Assembly: GCA_034766995.1 (NCBI GenBank)
Contig: CM068319.1
Span: 19,119,922-19,183,921 of the forward strand
Reading direction: 5' to 3'
Origin: Acanthacorydalis orientalis
Taxonomy: Eukaryota; Arthropoda; Insecta; Megaloptera; Corydalidae
DNA: 64,000 bases
Below are positions 22,115 through 35,384 of the stretch, piece after piece. Made by a program: the position numbers and the translations under genes. Position 1 is the stretch's first letter. Each line of letters begins with the position of its first letter. The notes under the pieces were generated by a model. The model made no database searches. It worked only from the letters and a program-made list of their open reading frames with translations, and was not told the DNA's origin.

Positions 22115-23094
22115 AATTTCGAACAAGTTCAGTAAACTAGGAATGTATTAATTTTGGCGTTAAGTATTTTTATTAAAAATAAATTTCTAACATTTTAATC
22201 GAAACTGTTATATATATATAGTTCAAATTGATTGATTATATAACAGAGGTTTACAACACATTTTTTTTAGTGTATTTTAGAGTAAATTTGTTATTTATGA
22301 GATAAAGTTTCTGGATATGTAAGAGTTGTGTGTTCTTGTATACAAGTAATTATTCGCAGTAAAATGTAAAAAAAATGCAAAGAATTATTTTTGGTTGAAC
22401 CATTAGTTTTAATAATAATAAGAAATTCATTAGAATGTTTAAAGTATTTGTTATTTATAGTTTTAATACTTATATTATTTTTTAATATGGCGATTAGTGA
22501 AAAGTATACAATATGAAAATTTAATAAATAATTATTAAAAAAAATAACGAAAGAAATTGAGTAATAGGCGTTTAATATGAAAGTCTAACTAATACAAAAA
22601 AAACAGCTTAATAGATAAATTTAAAAAAATGATTCATTTTCATTCAATAAAAATGGATATATTTGATTTTAAATGAATAGTAATTAAATATGTAAGTTTA
22701 TTAAATATATAACTAGTGCTTCCTCAATTTTTAATGTATCTCTAATGACACTTTTTGTAAATAGGTATTAAAATATGTTGATATATAGTACACGTATATT
22801 TATTTTTTGATTTTTGGAATTGTTTTGAAAGTTATTTTCAAAAGTTATTTTAAGAAGTTATTTTGTTCTTTTTGGAAATATTTACCAATGAAACATGAAA
22901 ATAATGAAATGAAATTCTTAAAAAAAAAACTGAAATTAAATTTAAAAAATATTGCTTTAAATTAGGTTATAAAATTGAAATATTTATCGTAATTAAAATT
23001 CAGATTCTGAGAAAAATTCGGTTTTAAATATGTTTTAACACTATTACTTTCCTAAATAAAATAAACAATAATTTATTTTCTCTTCGTTCTGACC

Positions 23095-23096
<2 letters not shown>

Positions 23097-23161
<65 letters not shown>

Positions 23162-23167
23162 CACACT
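23097..23167. repeat. (TA)n microsatellite with 3' ACACACAC
   Basis: Long pure TA with one G; the 3' edge is CA rather than the more usual TG. Confidence 0.95.
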
Positions 23168-23438
23168 TAAGAGTAAACCTTAACTTCAAATTTTTCTGCT
23201 TGCATGAAAATGTTTATAAAGCAATTTCTTATTATTCGTATTTCTTAACTTATAATTGACAAGAAATATAATTTAATAGAAATAAGTTTAATAAAACAGA
23301 AATAAACTGAACGAACGTTACTTTAAATTAAAAACCTAATTTAAATATTTATCGTTGGTACAGTTTCTCTTAAACGTACGCTCGTTTATTATTCGATATT
23401 ATCATTGTTTTATTTTTTGTTATATACAAACATGAAAG

Positions 23439-23464
23439 TATATATATATATACATATGTATATA
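23439..23464. repeat. Short (TA)n microsatellite
   Basis: TA with one CATATG break. Confidence 0.85.
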
Positions 23465-23751
23465 AATAAAAGTATTAAATATAATGAAAGCGTAGTGAAA
23501 CCATGTGATTAACTTGTTTAGTTCGTAAGTAATGTTTTATGGGGTTGAATTTGTACTTTTGCATATATTAAAAAGCTGTGTATGAAAAAACATTGTTATT
23601 AAAAAATTTGGTCTCTTTGGTGTTATAAAATATTTTATAGAATAACAGTTTTTTTCTTTAAATTTTTAATAAAGACATAATACCATTCAATTGACATTAG
23701 TGTTTGCATCTATGAAAAATATAATTATATAAATTGGATTAAAATTAGTTG

Positions 23752-23781
23752 TAAGTGTTTAATAATACTATTAAACACTTA
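23752..23781. repeat. Perfect 13-bp inverted repeat with 4-base loop
   Basis: TAAGTGTTTAATA, loop ATAC, TATTAAACACTTA. A stable short hairpin, shaped like an intrinsic stem but not followed by a T-run. Confidence 0.7.
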
Positions 23782-23887
23782 GGATAATAACAGTATTTCT
23801 ATATACGGTGGTAAATGTTAAGTATCAAATTAGCTTATACATTTGTCACAAACCTTATAGAGCATTGAAGGAAAAAAGACAACATCC

Positions 23888-24182
23888 TACCTGAAGAAGA
23901 TAGTTTTTAAATTAGGAAATGATTATAAATATCAAGATTAGAATGTTATAAAATTATTTGATATCACTAAAAAAATATTTTTTTATAATTTAGTATCAAC
24001 ACATATATTTGTGTACTCCAATCATCCAATCATCGAATGATTCATATAAATTGTTTATAAATAATGAATCTTGAATTCGATATCAGTTAATAATTATAAA
24101 TATTTCATATACATTTTTAAATGATTATTTCTGAATGAAATATTAAATATATTTTTTATAGTTTCTTATCCTTCTTCAGGTA
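23888..24182. repeat. Short inverted repeat about 295 bp apart
   Basis: TACCTGAAGAAG at 23,888-23,899 is complemented by CTTCTTCAGGTA at 24,171-24,182, extended by ATAG/TTATC with one indel. Could be the tips of a small DNA transposon, but flanks and interior show no further pairing. Confidence 0.35.
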
Positions 24183-24343
24183 GTGAACATGTGCACTAGA
24201 GGTTTTGATTTAAAAAAATGAATAAAAATTCCTATCATGCTTCTGTGTATACATTAGTATTTCGGCTACCTGGTATTTTAAGAATAACTGTATTATCGGT
24301 TTACGTGAATTTGTGAAAGGAAACTCCGATACTTTTCTTAAAG

Positions 24344-24346
<3 letters not shown>

Positions 24347-24385
<39 letters not shown>
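24347..24385. repeat. (TA)n microsatellite
   Basis: About 38 bases of pure TA. Confidence 0.95.
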
Positions 24386-24386
<1 letters not shown>

Positions 24387-26769
24387 TACATGAAAAAAAT
24401 ATGTATTAATATAAAGTTAACTATTTAGAAAAAAAATATTTACTTTAATTTAAAATGTTATGAATAAAGCTTATTAAAAAATTCTATACAGTTTTTTATT
24501 AAAAATATTTTAAAAATATATATTTAGAGTTAAAATTATAATAAATACATGGGCAGTAATTCCGTATTTTTCAAACTGTAATTAATGCCCTTCTAAAGTG
24601 CTTGAAGGAGACTCTAAAGGAGTGTCACAATCGAATTTGATAGAACTTTAAAGAATCTATTAAAATAATTATTGTTTATAACAAAAAAAGTAAGAAAACT
24701 GAATCAAAAAGTTAACATGGAATCAGAAATAAGAGTATTTCGACTCTAAAATCTAATTTCGAAAAATTTAAAGTATTTTACAAGCTCATCCTACAAACTA
24801 AAATTAAATAATGTTATTACAAACTTTAATTTTTTATCTGATACCAATAAAATATTAGTTATAAAATTTTATTGAAATATTTGCTCTGCAATTTTTATAT
24901 AGTTAATTTTATTCATGAAGAAACGGATGGTCGTCAAATTTTATTAAGCATTTTAGAGGGTTGTGATATAAAAAATACAATATATAAAAAATCAATATGT
25001 TGATTGATGGCGAAGATTTCCTGTAATATATGTTTAATATTTAATAATATATTAAACTTTATTTAAAACACTTATTTAAGAAATAGATTTTTTTAAATAT
25101 AAATTCGTGCATTTAAAATAATGATCAAATATAAAAAAATTAGAAAACTACAATTTAAAACAATATTTTTAAAAGTTCTGCTTTAAACAAAATTTACTTA
25201 CAATATATATTCAATTAAATTCATGATATAAAATAAATATTTAATATATAATAATTTCTGAAATAGTTTTTATATTCTTATAGTTGAATTCTAACTATTG
25301 TGATTATTACTAATATTTTTATACAAATGAGAAAACAATGCATGTTAAGAAAAATTATATATATATTTTGCTCTGTTTAGGTATTAGTACAAATATAAAG
25401 ATATAATAAAAATATTTTTTTTTTTACAAAGTATTTTACATTTTCACATAGAAATATAATTTAGGAACTAATAAGGAACCAAAAAATATGAATTTAATGT
25501 CAGTTTTTCTTTCAAAAATAATAACTAAAGACTTGTTTTTAATTTTTTAATAAATTATAAGCTTTTTATTGATTCTTTCTAAAAGTAAATCTATTATTTT
25601 ACAAACATTATATCAACTTTTTTACCGAAAACTGGAAAATTCATCAATGAAAGTCAATATTTTTCAATTTAAAAACTTACTTTTTTATTTTTCATTGATT
25701 GTATTGAAGTTAGCCTACACTTGTTATTAATTTTTTTTAATGTAATAAAATGTATTAATATACTTTAGGTGATTAGTCTTCAAAATAATGAAAAAGATTG
25801 GAACATTTTTAAAAACGACGAAAATTGCACAATACCGCTTATGGAAAATGAAGACATTTTAAACAGTGATACTTCAATAAAACTTTAATAAAAATTCACA
25901 CGTTAGTAAAATATATAGACATATAATGTTAGATCCTCTTTAAAAAGTGATAATTGAAATTGATTATTCCTTGATAAAAAAATCTACCACGTTAATATTA
26001 CATAAAACGTTTTATCAACAGTGCGCTAATTTTGTTGAAAAAAAGTTCAATTAAAATGCGTTTTTATTATTTTTTTAAAGAATATTACAAAAAAAGGTAA
26101 ATTTTATCCGACGATTAGTACGTCGTAATGATAATTAATAGGGTCAACGGATCATATCCACTTCGAAGTATGTCATTATTTACAAAAAAATCTGAAACTT
26201 TTTTCTGTTATGAAACCGTTCTGTAATATCTATAAAAAAAACGTATAACGAATGATTTATAATATTTGTTTTTCAAGTTTGTTGTGTTAGATTTGCATTT
26301 TATATTATACGAAATGAATGTTCTCAAATAACATCATATATTTAATTTTTTTTATACACTTTTACAAAGTTATGATTTGTAATAAATATGTACGAGTATT
26401 TTACGTCAAATCGAAAACCATTAATCATAAATTCAATAAATGTTTGCAATATAAAGTATTTTAGTATAATGGAAATTACAACTACTCTGAAACATATTCA
26501 AAAATTTATTAAGGTTTTGAATATCGTTTTTAATATAATAAAGTTTCGTTTTATACATAGACAGTATTTTTATATAATATATAATAAAAGGAGTGTTTTT
26601 TTATTATTTCTTGATAAAATATAAATTTATGATGCTTATTTCTTGTCAGTTATTAAAATTCACAGTTTTCTACATTAAAGTTCGACTTTTAATAATAATG
26701 CGTTTTTTTAGACATTAACTGAAACTAAAGCTTTTTATATTACTAAGATATTATTTATATAAAAAGAAC

Positions 26770-26775
<6 letters not shown>

Positions 26776-26802
<27 letters not shown>
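26776..26802. repeat. (TA)n microsatellite
   Basis: 27 bases of pure TA. Confidence 0.9.
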
Positions 26803-27397
26803 GAATCCTTTAATTTCCATTTATTATATTGTATAATAAATATAAAGAAATATTTTATTTCTTTGAATATTTTTTCTTTTATATGATTTGTTAGCATGTA
26901 GTGCTAAAAAATTCAGTATACACAAAAATATAGAATTTTACTATAAAATACATTAATGTTTTTTGGAATTAAAAAACATTCAAATAGATAATTCAAAAAA
27001 AAAATGTTACAATATACTTAAAATTCTAGTATGACTCTTTGTAGAAAACATTTAACACACTCGTGATATTTATGCACTGATGTGAAATGACATTTTTCTG
27101 TAGCACGAACCTCTGTTATAATTTAATACTGTTTTATAACCTGTGATAATTTAATCTCTCATTTTTGGTCTGGTTTAACATGTAACAGTGTATTAGAGAA
27201 GCTTTGAATTTTTTTAAATAACATGCACGTATGGGTGAATAATTAAATTTTGAATGTGAGTGAGAAAAGGTGGTATCTAGTGAATGCAAGGATTTTATAT
27301 TTTTAATTATAAAATATTTGTTTGTTTACATTTACTCTATTTGAATTTATTTCTTCCTCTTTATCTCTCATTCACATACACATACATTATGTTTGTT

Positions 27398-27399
<2 letters not shown>

Positions 27400-27484
<85 letters not shown>

Positions 27485-27488
27485 GTAT
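27400..27488. repeat. (TA)n microsatellite
   Basis: About 80 bases with one CA and one TG break. Confidence 0.95.
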
Positions 27489-27662
27489 AACCAATTTATT
27501 TTGATAATATAAATAACGATGATTCATGTTTAATGTTTATAAAGCTTTTGAATTTTTAGGAATTCATGAAATAAATTCATTATTGTTGCTTTATAAGTGT
27601 TACATTTTTTAACGTTCACATTTTGTATTTTTCATAAAAGCTCACACAAAAAGGCAAATGTA

Positions 27663-27665
<3 letters not shown>

Positions 27666-27728
<63 letters not shown>
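27666..27728. repeat. (TA)n microsatellite
   Basis: 63 bases of pure TA, only about 180 bp after the previous array. Confidence 0.95.
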
Positions 27729-27731
<3 letters not shown>

Positions 27732-28869
27732 GTTATTTACGTTATATACCTGTATTTTGTATTGTCACGTTTTCTATTTCCTCTGTACAGTTACACGAAG
27801 TTTTCCACGCTTGAGCAAACTACGAATTTGATGAAGTAATGGATAATATTCCCAAAGTACAATTTTTTCACGGAAGTAATAATCTTTTTGAAATATACGG
27901 TAATGGAATTTTAAAAACTGTTGTATATTTTTCGTTACGAAGCTATTTATTTGTTTATTTTTATTAAAAAGTACCGATTACACGTACAAATTAAAGCATA
28001 CATTTAAATGAAATTTATACCTTTACTGTAGGTGTTTGATTCATCGACAAGAAATACTATTTTTAACTAACATGTGTTAAATAGGAATGGTCGGAGTATA
28101 AAGAGTTTTATTCAATGTATACCTTTTTAATTGTAATTGTCTTTATGGTACTTCAATAAAAAATATAATTTCTAAAGGGAAACGTAATAAAAATACATTT
28201 AGTATTTTTAAAAATAATTAATATGCATTAATTAGTAATTTGGTAGTTGTATTTTTTGTAACTATTTAACGACAGATGTAAGAAATATTTTTGTAAGAAA
28301 CCTTTTTTTTAATATATTTCTTTTGGAATTTTATTTTTAATACAGTGTTTTTCAATAATTGAAGAAGCTTTAAAAAAGTAATAAATACACATGTCATTAA
28401 TGATGTAGCTTTAATATAGCTATACATTTTTATTATTTATTTATTTACTAAAAAATGGATATTAGAATCTCATTTCTTAAAGATTTTGCACTTCCTATTT
28501 CTTTTAAGAATGAATAATAAGAAAAAGATTTTATTATATCTACAACTAACAGTCGATATGTATTTTAGTACAATTTTAATTACTATTTTTTAATTTATTC
28601 TAGTTATGAAATAGTAATAAACAAAAACATGGGTTGTGACTTTTTTATTGGAAGAGTTAGGTATGTTTTATTTATGAATATTGCGTGGAAATTAATTTTC
28701 CTGAGTTGAATCTTTCAAAGAAAGAATGCATATTTTATACTTTTTATTTAGTGAATTTTAATGTAGGTATAAGTATTATTAATATTATTGATACTAATCA
28801 AGTGTGAGATATGTGTATTTTAACATACAATCATAACCAAATAACAGCCACTCATCTGTACATATTCAT

Positions 28870-28872
<3 letters not shown>

Positions 28873-28946
<74 letters not shown>

Positions 28947-28950
28947 TAGA
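28873..28950. repeat. (CATA)n(TA)n(GATA)n microsatellite
   Basis: CATA units, about 65 bases of TA, then GATAGAT. Confidence 0.95.
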
Positions 28951-29468
28951 TTTAATTAATTTTAGTTCAATTTAAACTTCTATTATTAATTTTAAATGGT
29001 AACGTATGCTGAAAAGTATTATTTTTTAAAAGAGTTTCTATAATTAACTTTTCACTGTTTTTATTTATATAAACTTGAAAGAATAATATTTTCGGGTAAT
29101 TTTACATTTTAGTTTTGAAATTTATATTTTAGAATTGGATCAACTACGTTAACTACTATTATTAAATTTCCTTAAAACTGACAGCTGTTAAATCTGATAA
29201 ACTTGTGTCAGTTTACAGCAACTATAGTTCAAATTAAGCATTTGACACATCTGTAAGACACCTGAAACATACTAGCTATAAAACTGACTATGTGTTTTAT
29301 ATATATATATATATCACAATGACATTTTATTACGAGCTACGTTATGTAAATAATTAATTTTATTTTATTGTAACATTTCTGTGGAACTTGTACTTCATTG
29401 TCTTTACACAAATGTTGTAGGTACAAATAAATTTAAATAAATTTTATACATAATCATATATTTAACAA

Positions 29469-29513
<45 letters not shown>
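29469..29513. repeat. (TA)n microsatellite
   Basis: One CA interruption. A shorter array lies at 29,299-29,314. Confidence 0.95.
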
Positions 29514-29514
<1 letters not shown>

Positions 29515-29644
29515 TATGAGTTTTTTATCTGTCGTCTAAATAAGGCTTTATTAATTAAGCTGTATGATTATATCGGTATTTGAGAGGTTATATGAATTTA
29601 AAAATGTAATTACAAAATGTTATTGAAGCCTTGATTGCTTTCAA

Positions 29645-29649
<5 letters not shown>

Positions 29650-29675
<26 letters not shown>

Positions 29676-29676
29676 A
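29650..29676. repeat. (TA)n microsatellite
   Basis: 27 bases of pure TA. Confidence 0.9.
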
Positions 29677-30439
29677 TAAAACAGGAAATCAGAATGAAAT
29701 AATTTACTTTTAAAAGTAAATTTGTTTCGAAAACAAAATTGGGCATAATTAAATTCTATCATATTAAATATAATTATATTAAATTGGTTTATGTTCAAAA
29801 ATAAATAACAACCTTTCGTGTAGCCATTTAACATAATAAAAGTTACTAAAATGAAATAACTTTTATTTTTAGAAAATCATATTCAAAAATAAACAGTTGG
29901 TATTTATATACTCGCTAATTTATGAATGAAAAACAATGGCTCTTATACATGACATATTTTTGTATACTTTATTTCGTTCCTCATGTGTAAAATTAAATAG
30001 AATTCGTTAAAGCATTTATCTATATTTTTCAATACACGTAGAAATACAGGTGTTTTTAAAAAATCGAACTGTTTTAAGGATTTAGATATGAAAATACTAC
30101 TTAAACTAGTTAAATAATTCATAACTTTTCAATTATTTATAAAAGATATATTTTTAAATTGATAAAAATATAATTGGAAAAGACTTTTTTAATAAAAACG
30201 AACTAACAGTAAATATAGCAATAAAAAATATAGTTTACAGGAACAAAAATTTATCTCACCTTTCTATAAAATTGTTTTAAATAAAATTATATAAAAAAAG
30301 TTTATTTGGGTTCAATATTTTTTATTATTAAAATTTAATTTTATTAAATAGATGAACGGTTTTATTGTTAACCAAAAGTTGTTTTAAAAACTGAAATTTA
30401 CTCTTATACCCATACGTTGTACTCAAATATTTCTAGTAA

Positions 30440-30664
30440 TATTGAATTGAATTCAAGAATTAACGTTATTTCAGTCTTGGGAATGTTAGATACGATTGTT
30501 CATATGGTTCAAATAGTTTAAGTTTGTTATAGGAGAGCTTACTTAATGCTAGTGAAATCGTTTCTAGAATACTCTGATAGTATGTAGGATCTGAAAGATA
30601 TTAGTAAAATTCGGAATATTGAGCAAGTATAGTGAAAAGTGTCTTAAAAAACTCTTATAAACAC

Positions 30665-30734
<70 letters not shown>

Positions 30735-31200
30735 TAAATTAGATAGACCAAGTGAAATAAGAAAATAGCTAAAACGATTAGTTAATAAAAAAGTAAACAA
30801 TATATAACATTTATTTTTATATTTTCTCATTTAGAGGATATCAAGTATTGTTCAAATTTCCTTAAAGATTATCTACTTCACGTTTCTTAAATAAAAATGA
30901 ACACAAGTGTAAGATTAAAACAGAGAATTGTTAAAAAGATATAGGAAAGTATTCAATTATCAATAGGTATAAATAACCAAAGAAAATCAATTACAATCTT
31001 GCAATCCGCGACCATTTTCTTTTTCTGTATTTATCTTCAGAAATAAACTAAATAGGGAATATACGACTTATGATTTAGGGTTATTTGAAAGAAACTCCTA
31101 CTACTGGGCTGATACTACTGACACTCGTATATCCAAACCACGTGTATTATTATTAATATTTGTGGATTTTAAGGCCTGACGAGTCATGATCGTTAAGGTA
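30440..31200. other. Two GC-elevated patches around a long (TA)n array
   Basis: 30,440-30,640 and 31,000-31,200 are visibly less AT-rich. The second contains CCACGTG (E-box type, about 31,138) and TGACGAGTCATGATCG. No coding frame recognised; possible regulatory DNA or old transposon sequence. Confidence 0.2.
30661..30732. repeat. (TA)n microsatellite
   Basis: One TG interruption after the first 20 bases. Confidence 0.95.
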
Positions 31201-31605
31201 TTACTAGTATTAAAGCAATTAATTTATAAAATATAAATGTAAAGTTTATTAGATTCCTATTTAGTATATTAAAAACTTATAAAAAATTGTTTCAAGTACT
31301 AATTTTTAAGTGTGTAATTTATATACATATAAATAGTTTTGAATGAAGAGTTATTAGTTATAAACATTCACATGTTACATGCTTATTTAAAACCAGTTTT
31401 TATTTCATATTACTCTTATTATGATTTTTCTTACTTTGAGAACGGTTAAAACAATGTTATGTTACTATTGTGGATTAAAATAATAAAAATCTTAAAAAAT
31501 TTGAACTTCACTATTTTTTTTAAATGACAAAGCCCCTTGTTGTATTTATTTTAGAAGTAATTATTTATTATTATTCTCAAAAACTACAAATAATATTTAA
31601 TGCAA

Positions 31606-31608
<3 letters not shown>

Positions 31609-31655
<47 letters not shown>
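31609..31655. repeat. (TA)n microsatellite
   Basis: 47 bases of pure TA. Confidence 0.95.
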
Positions 31656-31658
<3 letters not shown>

Positions 31659-31722
31659 TATATGCAGTAGCATTCTACGTCAATATTTTACATGGATTTT
31701 ACATATAAATAAATGCACTTAG

Positions 31723-31753
31723 TTGAATTATTAAGCATTATATAATAATTCAA
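31723..31753. repeat. Perfect 11-bp inverted repeat with 9-base loop
   Basis: TTGAATTATTA and TAATAATTCAA. Outer ATGCAC/GTACAT add partial pairing. Confidence 0.55.
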
Positions 31754-31779
31754 TGTACATACGGAAAAAAGCCACATCA

Positions 31780-31995
31780 AACCCTAAATTTATCTTAAAA
31801 TATGTCGTGCAATCTCGCGAACGAAATATGTACTGCGCGAGTAAAAAAAGCACATAATTTCTGGATGGCGTGTTACGAGTACATTTTAATCTTCATCGTA
31901 AAGAACCTTATATTTTAACTGTAAAGTTTTGTTGCAAAGCCGGAACATAACCGGAGATTACAGACACTGCCTTAACTGTGACAAAGTGAAAATTA
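31780..31995. other. CpG-elevated patch with CTCGCG/CGCGAG inverted pair
   Basis: CTCGCG (31,814-31,819) and CGCGAG (31,836-31,841) are complementary across 16 bases. Further CpGs and AAGCCGGAACATAACCGGAG follow. No coding frame recognised. Confidence 0.3.
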
Positions 31996-32033
31996 TCTTT
32001 TTCTTAACTGTTAACTTTGGTGTTTTGTGTGTG

Positions 32034-32034
<1 letters not shown>

Positions 32035-32070
<36 letters not shown>
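32035..32070. repeat. (TA)n microsatellite
   Basis: Pure TA flanked by GTGTGTT and ATGTATGTGTTTGTG. Confidence 0.95.
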
Positions 32071-32074
<4 letters not shown>

Positions 32075-32349
32075 GTATGTGTTTGTGTATACGTTTTTTA
32101 TTTCATTTCTTTGTATTATATTCAGGAGCGCTTAAATATAAATTGAGCAATATTTTCTACGAACGAATTTATTATATTTGACATTTCATAGGATCGTAAT
32201 TTTCCTTATGAGTTCATTTAATGCATAATAAAATTTATATTTACGAGCTTTCTTTGAACAATCTAATACGTTTAATATATTTAATAACATATTTAGAAAT
32301 TAATTGATTTCGAAGTAGGGTTGCATAAACATATACACATATCTGAGTG

Positions 32350-32463
<114 letters not shown>

Positions 32464-32989
32464 ATTTATTGAGAATACTGATGTTATTTGATAGTTAAGG
32501 TGCTGTTTTGTCGACTAAAATTAATTTTAAACGATTTTATGATACTTTCCGGCAATTAAATTAAATAACAAAAAATTAAAAAACAAGATATTAAAAAACA
32601 AGTTTATGCTTTCAATGAAATTAGATAATTAAATTAAATTACAATTTATATGCATTTTTTATTTTCATTTTCAGTCTTGTTATTATCAATTTTGATAAAT
32701 GATACCAACTATCGATTAAACATTTATTTAATATCAATATTTTCTTCTTTAATACATAGAGTTACATAAATATGCATATGTATAAGATTAGGTGATATTT
32801 AATTATATTTTATTAAAATGTTTTTTTCTTAGGAAAAAAATTAATATTTGATTGATCAAAAAATTGATTGATATTTTTCTTGTATTGAAAATTATAAATA
32901 AAGTTTTCAAGTCTTAATTTGAAAGTATGCCTACAATGTATATATGTTTGTTTAGGTGAATAAATTAAACGTATATTCGAGTTCAAGAT

Positions 32990-33260
32990 TGGTTTTGTGA
33001 GTCGGATCGTTCTGATCGCTGGGGAGTTTTATAAAAGTCAATACAGATACGGGTCGAGTGTAAATTCGGGTTATGTGATCCATGTTATATATTTCACTGC
33101 GAAAAATAATTGTTATATTTACACAAGTAGTATAGAAAGGTTATAGGCGTGCCCTTTTTTCAGTAAATTGAAGCGGTTTGAAAATCAATGATATACGTGT
33201 ATACTGGTTCGAATGAGTTGGGTTATATAAAAATCCATGCGGGTATGGATATGGAATTGT
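32990..33260. other. GC-elevated patch with a weak internal duplication
   Basis: GGGGAGTTTTATAAAAGTCA near 33,020 and GTTGGGTTATATAAAAATCC near 33,218 resemble each other and are each followed by a GGGT-rich piece. May be decayed transposon sequence; not identified. Confidence 0.2.
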
Positions 33261-33282
33261 TAAATACTGGACATATTGAACC

Positions 33283-33305
33283 ATATATATATATATATAT
33301 ATATA
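33283..33305. repeat. (TA)n microsatellite
   Basis: 23 bases of pure TA. Confidence 0.9.
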
Positions 33306-33403
33306 AATGAATTTAAATTCAATCAGTAAAGGTTTAAGCAATAATAAAATAGAGGTTTTTGTTAAAAATGCGATTATTTTGAATGTGCAATAAGCTTATT
33401 TGT

Positions 33404-33466
33404 TACTATTTCTAAAACAGTCGAAAATAAACTGTCGAAAATAAATGTGTTTTAGAAATTTCAGTA
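33404..33466. repeat. Hairpin of about 63 nt with perfect 12-bp stem
   Basis: ATTTCTAAAACA (33,408-33,419) pairs exactly with TGTTTTAGAAAT (33,448-33,459); outer TACT/AGTA adds four pairs past a 3-base bulge. The loop contains a short direct duplication, TCGAAAATAAA twice. Confidence 0.5.
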
Positions 33467-34625
33467 CATTTAATTTTTGATTTCATTTTAGACTACGAAA
33501 TCATCAAACATTTTAATAATTGAAATATTTTTATAGGTATTTGTTTATGTAAAAGTTTTTGTGAGTTTAATAAAGTATTTTAAGATAATGATTATAATCA
33601 AAAAAAGATCGAAGTTGAATCTTAAACATAAGCCTTGTCATATGAAGTACTAATAGTCTTTTTATTAGTTTATTGCATATATGGAAATGTCACATTTTTT
33701 TATTCGTAAGTAATAAATATTGAGTTATAAAAATGAAGGATCATTAATAGAGTAGAAAACTAATTATTTGTATTTCTTTGTTTCTTTTTAGGTTACTGTA
33801 TTTTTTAATGTTTTTTTTTTGATTTTCACACTTGAACTGTTTACAGGTGTATTTCAATTTTTGAAATATACCTGAAGATAAAAGTACTAAAATCAATAGT
33901 GAATAACAAAAAAATAGCATTCTAAAAGGAAGCAATGCAAATTTAAAAAATGAAAAAAATACTGTTTAATTTTGTAATCAGATTTAATATCACTTACATT
34001 ATTTTAGAATAATCAGTTAATTCATATGTCTGAGCATCTCAAAAGTTAGATACGATGCAACTGTGCCCTATTATTGACTGCAGATATTATAAAATATACT
34101 GTCTATTTTTTACTATAATTATTCAATAATTAATATATAATTATTTAATATTAAGGAATTATTTTATAACATTTTATAAATGATATAATTACATCAAATG
34201 TAATTCAGGAATCTGAGATATCCTTAATGTTAGAGAAAAATTTATTATGTTATTAAAAAAAAACACTAATATTAATGTTTATTTAAATAAATATGAAAAT
34301 AATATTACATGGATTAAAGAAAACTATCTATCTTCAGTTATGAATATTTAAACGAGGGTTTAAATAAACTGTTCAAGGTACATTACTATTCTGAAGGTAA
34401 TTGTATTTTTTTTGAAACTGCAAATATTAAGAAAATGATATTTTTCTTAATCGTATGTATTTCATGATAGTAAACAGACACAGCGCCGTAAGAAGATAAA
34501 AACTCTACAATGAGAGAATAAATTATATTTAAATAATATTTGAAAAATATTTTTAAAACGAAATTATGGAATGGTGTAAAAACGCTATTAAATTAAGACA
34601 AAACAATTAAATAAAGCAGACTAGT

Positions 34626-34663
34626 TTGTTATCTCTCATAATATATATTATGAGAGATAACAA
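34626..34663. repeat. Perfect 38-bp palindrome
   Basis: TTGTTATCTCTCATAATA followed at once by TA and the exact complement TATTATGAGAGATAACAA. There is no loop, so it would form a cruciform rather than a miRNA-type hairpin. It is not a simple microsatellite because the outer arms contain GTTATCTCTC. Confidence 0.85.
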
Positions 34664-34900
34664 TTCTCGAACAGGGAATAAATCCGTTAAACAATTATTC
34701 ATTTTATAATTTTTAATATTATAAATGTCTAGAAAAATATATTTATATTTTAAAAAGCAACACTCAATACTAAAATGTAATTATTAAAAACTTAAGACAA
34801 AAATATAGATTAATATATTGTAATACAATTATTAACAATGCACACTTATACATAATGTCTGAAATAGTTTTAAGCTGACGTACAGCGACATTAAAATTTT

Positions 34901-34945
34901 TACACACACACATATATGTATATATATATATACATATATATGTGC
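34901..34945. repeat. (CA)n(TA)n(TG) self-complementary tract
   Basis: ACACACACATATATG ... CATATATATGTG; nearly palindromic. Confidence 0.9.
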
Positions 34946-35115
34946 ATATTCATACATGGATACATGTGTATGAGAAGTATTTTTGTTACGTCCAGCAGAA
35001 TTTCAGATTAGCATGTTACAGCTTTAGAAATTTGTTTGTGGTTTTGAGAGATCTTGTCACGTTAAGCGCAAACTGTCATCTGAGAACTTAATGGTTAGTA
35101 CACTAAACACGTAAT

Positions 35116-35190
35116 ACTCTCTTGTTACAATTAACAAACTATTCCAGAACCGGCCTGGAACTTGATGTAGTTTGGTACAATAAAGAGAGT
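35116..35190. repeat. Imperfect hairpin of about 75 nt
   Basis: Stem blocks in order are ACTCTCTT (35,116-35,123) with AAGAGAGT (35,183-35,190), CAAACTA with TAGTTTG, and TTCCAG (35,142-35,147) with CTGGAA (35,155-35,160), around the loop AACCGGC. Length, interrupted stem and higher GC than the surroundings resemble a pre-miRNA; a decayed inverted repeat is the alternative. Confidence 0.5.
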
Positions 35191-35315
35191 TTTCAATGAA
35201 ATCGGCGAAGTGAATATTGATAGTTGAGTACACTATTTTCATAAACAAAATGACTTTGTGTCATTTTATTTATTTTGATCCTTGATATATTCAACTTGTT
35301 ATATTAAATAATAAG

Positions 35316-35316
35316 T

Positions 35317-35381
<65 letters not shown>

Positions 35382-35384
35382 CAC
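35316..35384. repeat. (TA)n microsatellite
   Basis: About 60 bases of TA, then GTATATACAC. Confidence 0.95.

Noticed and set aside
33190..33240. GGTTCGAAT resembling a tRNA B box
   Set aside because: No matching A box or cloverleaf could be formed around it; no tRNA gene was found in the window.
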